Assembly: GCA_009602725.1 (NCBI GenBank)
Contig: WELB01000143.1
Span: 380,605 to 391,848, forward strand
DNA: 11,244 bases
Origin: Spirogloea muscicola
Taxonomy: Eukaryota > Streptophyta > Zygnematophyceae > Spirogloeales > Spirogloeaceae
Direction: 5' to 3'
Shown here in pieces: positions 9,701-11,244 of this stretch (positions within the stretch are counted from its first letter, which is position 1; every line of letters begins with the position of its first letter). Under the pieces are notes generated by a model. The model searched no databases. It worked only from the letters and a program-made list of their open reading frames with translations, and was not told the DNA's origin. Position numbers and translations under genes: made by a program.

Positions 9701-10316
9701 GGAGAGAGGAGGGAAGAGAGAGGCACCTCCAGCGCGAGCTGGAACTCCATGCAGTCGTCTTCGTCGAAGCCGTCGGGCGCACGCACGTAGAAGTAGGGCT
9801 CGAAGCCGTGCACGCGCGCGCACACGCTGTTGCCTGTCACCGCCACAGCGGTGGCACGCCCACGAGGTCAGGCTGCATTCTAAGCCCGGCGGGGTCGCCG
9901 GCAGCAGTGAAGACAGGCGCGGTGGGTGCACGCGCACCGTGCTCGGTGACGCCGAAGATGCGGAGCACGGCGGCGGGGCCAGCGCGGCGCGCTAAGCGGC
10001 GGTCGTTGCCGCCGCTGCCGCCGCCGCTGCTGACAACGTAGTCGATCTCCAGCTGCTGGAAGACTGCCGGCCGCCGCCACGCCGTTCAGAGCTGGACGGT
10101 ATCGACCAGCGCCGCCGCCGCCGCCAGCGGCTATGGAGGTCGTGGGCTCTCACCGATGGGGTCGCGGGCAGCGTCGAGGGCCGGTGGCGGCGGCCTGCGC
10201 CACCTGGCGAGCCGGTCGCCGACGACGCTGCGGCCCTCGGCAGCGGCCTCCGCCAGCAGCGCAGCCTCGTCGACGTACACGTCCTCGTCGTCCTCGGGGA
10301 ACGCCTCCTCCAGNCC
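2745..10316 (-). CDS. POLD1: DNA polymerase delta catalytic subunit, 28 exons, start codon unresolved
   Basis: This B-family replicative polymerase synthesises the lagging strand, proofreads and fills repair gaps in the nucleus. Exons in transcript order: 10316-10154, 10063-9938, 9833-9727, 9519-9357, 9237-9045, 8928-8793, 8655-8518, 8390-8313, 8064-7834, 7617-7531, 7371-7252, 7146-7045, 6845-6738, 6587-6492, 6291-6226, 6110-6054, 5909-5822, 5702-5623, 5367-5254, 5128-5014, 4839-4667, 4495-4424, 4262-4188, 4093-4004, 3737-3577, 3460-3387, 3119-3032, 2832-2745. They total 3189 nt in one continuous frame: 1062 residues plus TGA. Plant orthologues are about 1,090-1,110, so only the extreme N-terminus is missing. 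All 27 introns (90-267 nt) are GT-AG. The wording is plant-like throughout ([23 protein letters not shown], final RWDF). No frameshift or premature stop was found. The exon 1 boundary upstream of 10312 is uncertain. Confidence 0.97.
4004..7146 (-). other. POLD1: POLD1 exons 12-24: polymerase palm, fingers and thumb
   Basis: The catalytic motifs are intact. Motif A is [17 protein letters not shown] in exon 13 (metal-binding D565). Motif B is K657 followed by [11 protein letters not shown], with the lysine ending exon 16 and the rest in exon 17. Motif C is [14 protein letters not shown] in exon 19 (D718 and D720; codons 5355-5353 and 5349-5347). The DNA-contacting KKRY is residues 769-772 in exon 20. 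Between them lie [15 protein letters not shown] (exon 15) and GRQLALK (exon 16). The thumb follows: [14 protein letters not shown] in exon 21, [11 protein letters not shown] in exon 22, [16 protein letters not shown] in exon 23 and [18 protein letters not shown] in exon 24. Confidence 0.96.
7252..8928 (-). other. POLD1: POLD1 exons 6-11: 3'-5' proofreading exonuclease domain
   Basis: All acidic residues of a DEDDy exonuclease are present. Exo I is [12 protein letters not shown] (D276 and E278 in visible numbering; D codon 8855-8853). Exo II is [14 protein letters not shown] (N357 and D362, exon 8). Exo III is YCLK-DAYLP (Y471 and D475), split by the intron between exons 10 and 11. Exon 9 holds [22 protein letters not shown] and AHFLGEQ, and exon 10 holds [15 protein letters not shown]. 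Exon 11 leads into the polymerase with [18 protein letters not shown]. Proofreading should therefore be functional; this rests on the known roles of these residues in family B polymerases. Confidence 0.95.
7793..8274. repeat. Telomere-like 13-bp inverted pair flanking POLD1 exon 9
   Basis: CTCAAACCCTAAG (7793-7805, intron 9) and CTAAGGGTTTGAG (8262-8274, intron 8) are reverse complements with one mismatch, and they bracket exon 9 (8064-7834). Intron 8 also holds two perfect tandem TTAAGGG heptamers (8235-8248). The units resemble the TTTAGGG telomere repeat of plants and many green algae but are degenerate and too few to be a telomere. Confidence 0.6.
9045..10316 (-). other. POLD1: POLD1 exons 1-5: acidic N-terminus and N-terminal domain
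   Basis: Visible residues 1-54 are acidic ([19 protein letters not shown]), followed by [17 protein letters not shown], the usual link into the folded protein. Exon 2 starts with [11 protein letters not shown] and ends in [10 protein letters not shown], and exon 3 has [14 protein letters not shown]. Exon 4 carries [10 protein letters not shown] and [17 protein letters not shown]. Exon 5 carries [19 protein letters not shown] and [15 protein letters not shown]. These are landmark stretches of the delta N-terminal domain that packs against the exonuclease. The codon holding the ambiguous base at 10314 reads GGN, so it is Gly whatever the base. The frame stays open upstream to a TAG at 10403-10401 and includes a basic stretch (RRSRGSKRSKRGR) that would suit a nuclear localisation signal, but it contains no ATG. 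Confidence 0.88.
9575..9723 (-). repeat. Long purine/pyrimidine tract in POLD1 intron 3
   Basis: On the + strand, 9655-9723 is an unbroken 69-nt run of A and G made of reiterated GAGGGAGG and GAGAGGAGG units. A second purine run, 9575-9606, lies in the same intron. In the transcribed gene this is a polypyrimidine tract starting almost directly after the 5' splice site (donor GT at 9726-9725). Such runs can form triplex H-DNA when mirror symmetry is sufficient. It is noncoding, and the frames across it are compositional artefacts. Confidence 0.9.
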
Positions 10317-10505
10317 CCGCCTTTCCTCTATCCTCCCTCTCTTGCTCCTCTTACTACCTCTAGATCTCCTTACCCGTCCGTAGTGCAAGTTCCCAGCCAC
10401 CTAACAATGCCCGGCAGGTCTTGTCTCACACAGCACCTGATCACATTGCAGACACGTTGGGGCAGCGCACTAACTCCAATTTGACAACGCCTGATACCTG
10501 TGCAG
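10155..10505. other. Problem interval between POLD1 and the protease exon
   Basis: This interval holds POLD1 exon 1 (to about 10316) and about 190 nt without an assignable gene. A single ambiguous base is at 10314. From 10315 to about 10380 the + strand is pyrimidine-rich, like an intron of a + strand gene, whereas the nearby POLD1 introns are pyrimidine-rich on the - strand. No promoter element or POLD1 ATG is recognisable. The - strand has a donor-like GTAAGG just after CACTACGGACGG (near 10370), which could end an upstream POLD1 exon, but no convincing acceptor follows. Confidence 0.5.
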
Positions 10506-10914
10506 GCACGGCAATCGAGCGGGGCTCCTGCCACGGACACCATTGAATGCCCAGCCTTCATCACTGGCCGGCAGTGCGGCCTTAGCCCCACATCTGCTGG
10601 CAGCCAACTCCGAGTACGAGCTCTTTGCGGTCGTCACGCACGCTGGGAAGCTCGACAGCGGACACTACGTCGCATACGTGCGCCTCGCCGGTTCAGGCGG
10701 CGGCTGGTTCAAGTGCGACGACGCGTGGGTGATGGCAGTGGACGAGAGCACCGTGCGCGCCGCGCAAGGCTACCTCTTCTACTACGTCCAGAAGGTCCTG
10801 GCCTACCGCGGCCCTGCCGCCGCCTCTGCTGGCAGCCCGGCGTGGCGGTCGGCACCCGGCCGCGACGAAGACTTGCCGCTGGCCTCGTTGCTTGCCAATG
10901 GTAGCAGCTCCTGA
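10506..10914 (+). CDS. UBP22: UBP22/USP22-type ubiquitin-specific protease, C-terminal exon only
   Basis: This is the 3' exon of a C19-family deubiquitinase. Plant UBP22, human USP22 and yeast Ubp8 remove ubiquitin from histone H2B in the SAGA deubiquitination module. The frame reads YELFAVVTHAGKLDSGHY, with the catalytic His at 10663-10665, then WFKCDDAWVMAVDE with the paired Asp codons at 10717-10722, then GYLFYYVQKVLAYR, closely plant UBP22-like. A low-complexity tail ends at TGA 10912-10914. The frame has a stop at 10492-10494, so the exon must start downstream of it. The CAG at 10503-10505 is the first good acceptor; 10555 and 10604 are alternatives. No catalytic-Cys box, zinc-finger exons or LDM-type stretch is found upstream, where POLD1 exon 1 lies on the opposite strand. 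It is a fragment, a pseudogene, or separated from its other exons by an assembly join. UBP22 is the best match among USPs, not proven. Confidence 0.85.
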
Positions 10915-11196
10915 GGCTGCTGTCCTTGAGCTCACTCAAGCTGGACATTGGCGCCGGATGGTCATCATTGCTGAAGATCCATTGAATGGAAACGCAGCTA
11001 GCTAACAAGCAAGGCATAGAGCACCAGGCTAATGGACATAGGGAGGAGGGGGGGAGGAAGAGAGGGAACACGAGATGGCATGTCTTCTTCAACGACCAGC
11101 TAGCACCTCACGCGTACGGCCCCCGCCTTCACGGCGAGCTGCGCCGCCGCTGCCGCCGCCACCGCCATCCTTTTCCTCCGCTCTGATGTCCTCCTC
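10915..11196. other. 3' flank of the protease exon, no clear gene
   Basis: Ten bases after the protease stop is a small hairpin, CTTGAG-ctca-CTCAAG (10925-10940). An uninterrupted 29-nt purine run follows at 11040-11068. The final part is GC-rich triplet sequence. No conserved protein is visible. The hairpin is short and I assign it no function. Confidence 0.6.
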
Positions 11197-11244
11197 GGCG
11201 TCGCTGCCCCGCTGCCGGGCGGCGTCGCTGCCCCGCTGCCGGGC
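11089..11244 (-). other. Possible 3' end of a low-complexity - strand reading frame
   Basis: Reading leftwards from the window edge, 51 codons are open before TGA at 11091-11089. The frame begins with two copies of ARQRGSDA, then EEDIRAEEKDGG and a Gly/Arg-rich stretch ending EVLAGR. There is no ATG, and GC-rich sequence often stays open by chance, so this is only a candidate. If real, it would be the C-terminus of a gene converging on the protease exon. Confidence 0.2.
11197..11244. repeat. Perfect 24-bp tandem duplication at the window edge
   Basis: Positions 11197-11220 and 11221-11244 are identical 24-mers beginning ggcgtcgctg and ending gctgccgggc. The second copy runs exactly to the last base, so the array may continue. 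The unit length is a multiple of three and keeps a frame open on the - strand (ARQRGSDA per unit). Confidence 0.9.

Noticed and set aside
9607-10041. 144-residue + strand open frame over POLD1 exons 2 and 3
   Set aside because: It is antisense to well-conserved POLD1 exons and runs through the purine tract (Arg/Gly/Glu-rich by composition). Its openness follows from GC-rich sequence.
2745-10316. Viral (phycodnavirus-like) family B DNA polymerase inserted in the genome
   Set aside because: The gene has 27 spliceosomal introns, the full delta N-terminal domain and both CysA and CysB modules, and its wording matches plant POLD1 from end to end. It is the host replicative polymerase.
10925-10940. 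Intrinsic terminator after the protease stop
   Set aside because: The stem is six base pairs with no U-tract, and bacterial-type terminators do not apply to this eukaryotic gene.
1-11244. Novel defence, mobile or biosynthetic system
   Set aside because: All strongly supported coding sequence belongs to three conserved eukaryotic housekeeping families. No transposase, reverse transcriptase, terminal repeats, CRISPR repeats or clustered unknown genes are visible.

Overview
The window is nuclear DNA from a GC-rich, intron-rich member of the green lineage. It is most likely a chlorophyte alga, possibly a trebouxiophyte, though the genus cannot be read from the sequence. Three protein-coding genes are recognisable, and all three proteins resemble land-plant and green-algal versions. 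Every intron I could place is short (63-275 nt) and GT-AG. There is no operon structure, CRISPR array, insertion sequence, tRNA or rRNA that I can see.

Layout. (1) Positions 1-1749, + strand: the 3' six exons of a chloroplast-type FAD/NAD(P)-binding oxidoreductase of the 'fruit protein pKIWI502' family. Its transit peptide and start lie before the window. (2) 1750-2744: about 1 kb of convergent 3' flank with no gene I can support. (3) 2745 to at least 10316, - strand: the catalytic subunit of DNA polymerase delta (POLD1) in 28 exons, reconstructed here with every junction in phase. It has 1062 visible residues ending in a normal stop. All exonuclease motifs, polymerase motifs A/B/C, KKRY and the two C-terminal cysteine modules are intact. 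Only the first few dozen residues and the start codon are unresolved. (4) 10506-10914, + strand: the last exon of a UBP22/USP22-type ubiquitin-specific protease, the deubiquitinase of the SAGA coactivator. It carries the His box but not the Cys box. (5) 10915-11244: 3' flank with a purine tract, then a perfect 24-bp tandem duplication at the window edge.

The genes have no obvious shared pathway: plastid redox, lagging-strand replication and repair, and histone H2B deubiquitination. The first two converge, while POLD1 and the protease fragment are head to head. The place to distrust is 10155-10505. POLD1 has no ATG there, a single ambiguous base sits at 10314, pyrimidine/purine strand polarity flips, and the protease appears without its upstream exons. 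This may be an assembly join or a truncated gene.

I looked for an undescribed system and do not see one. The findings below are about gene structure, intron composition and assembly integrity.
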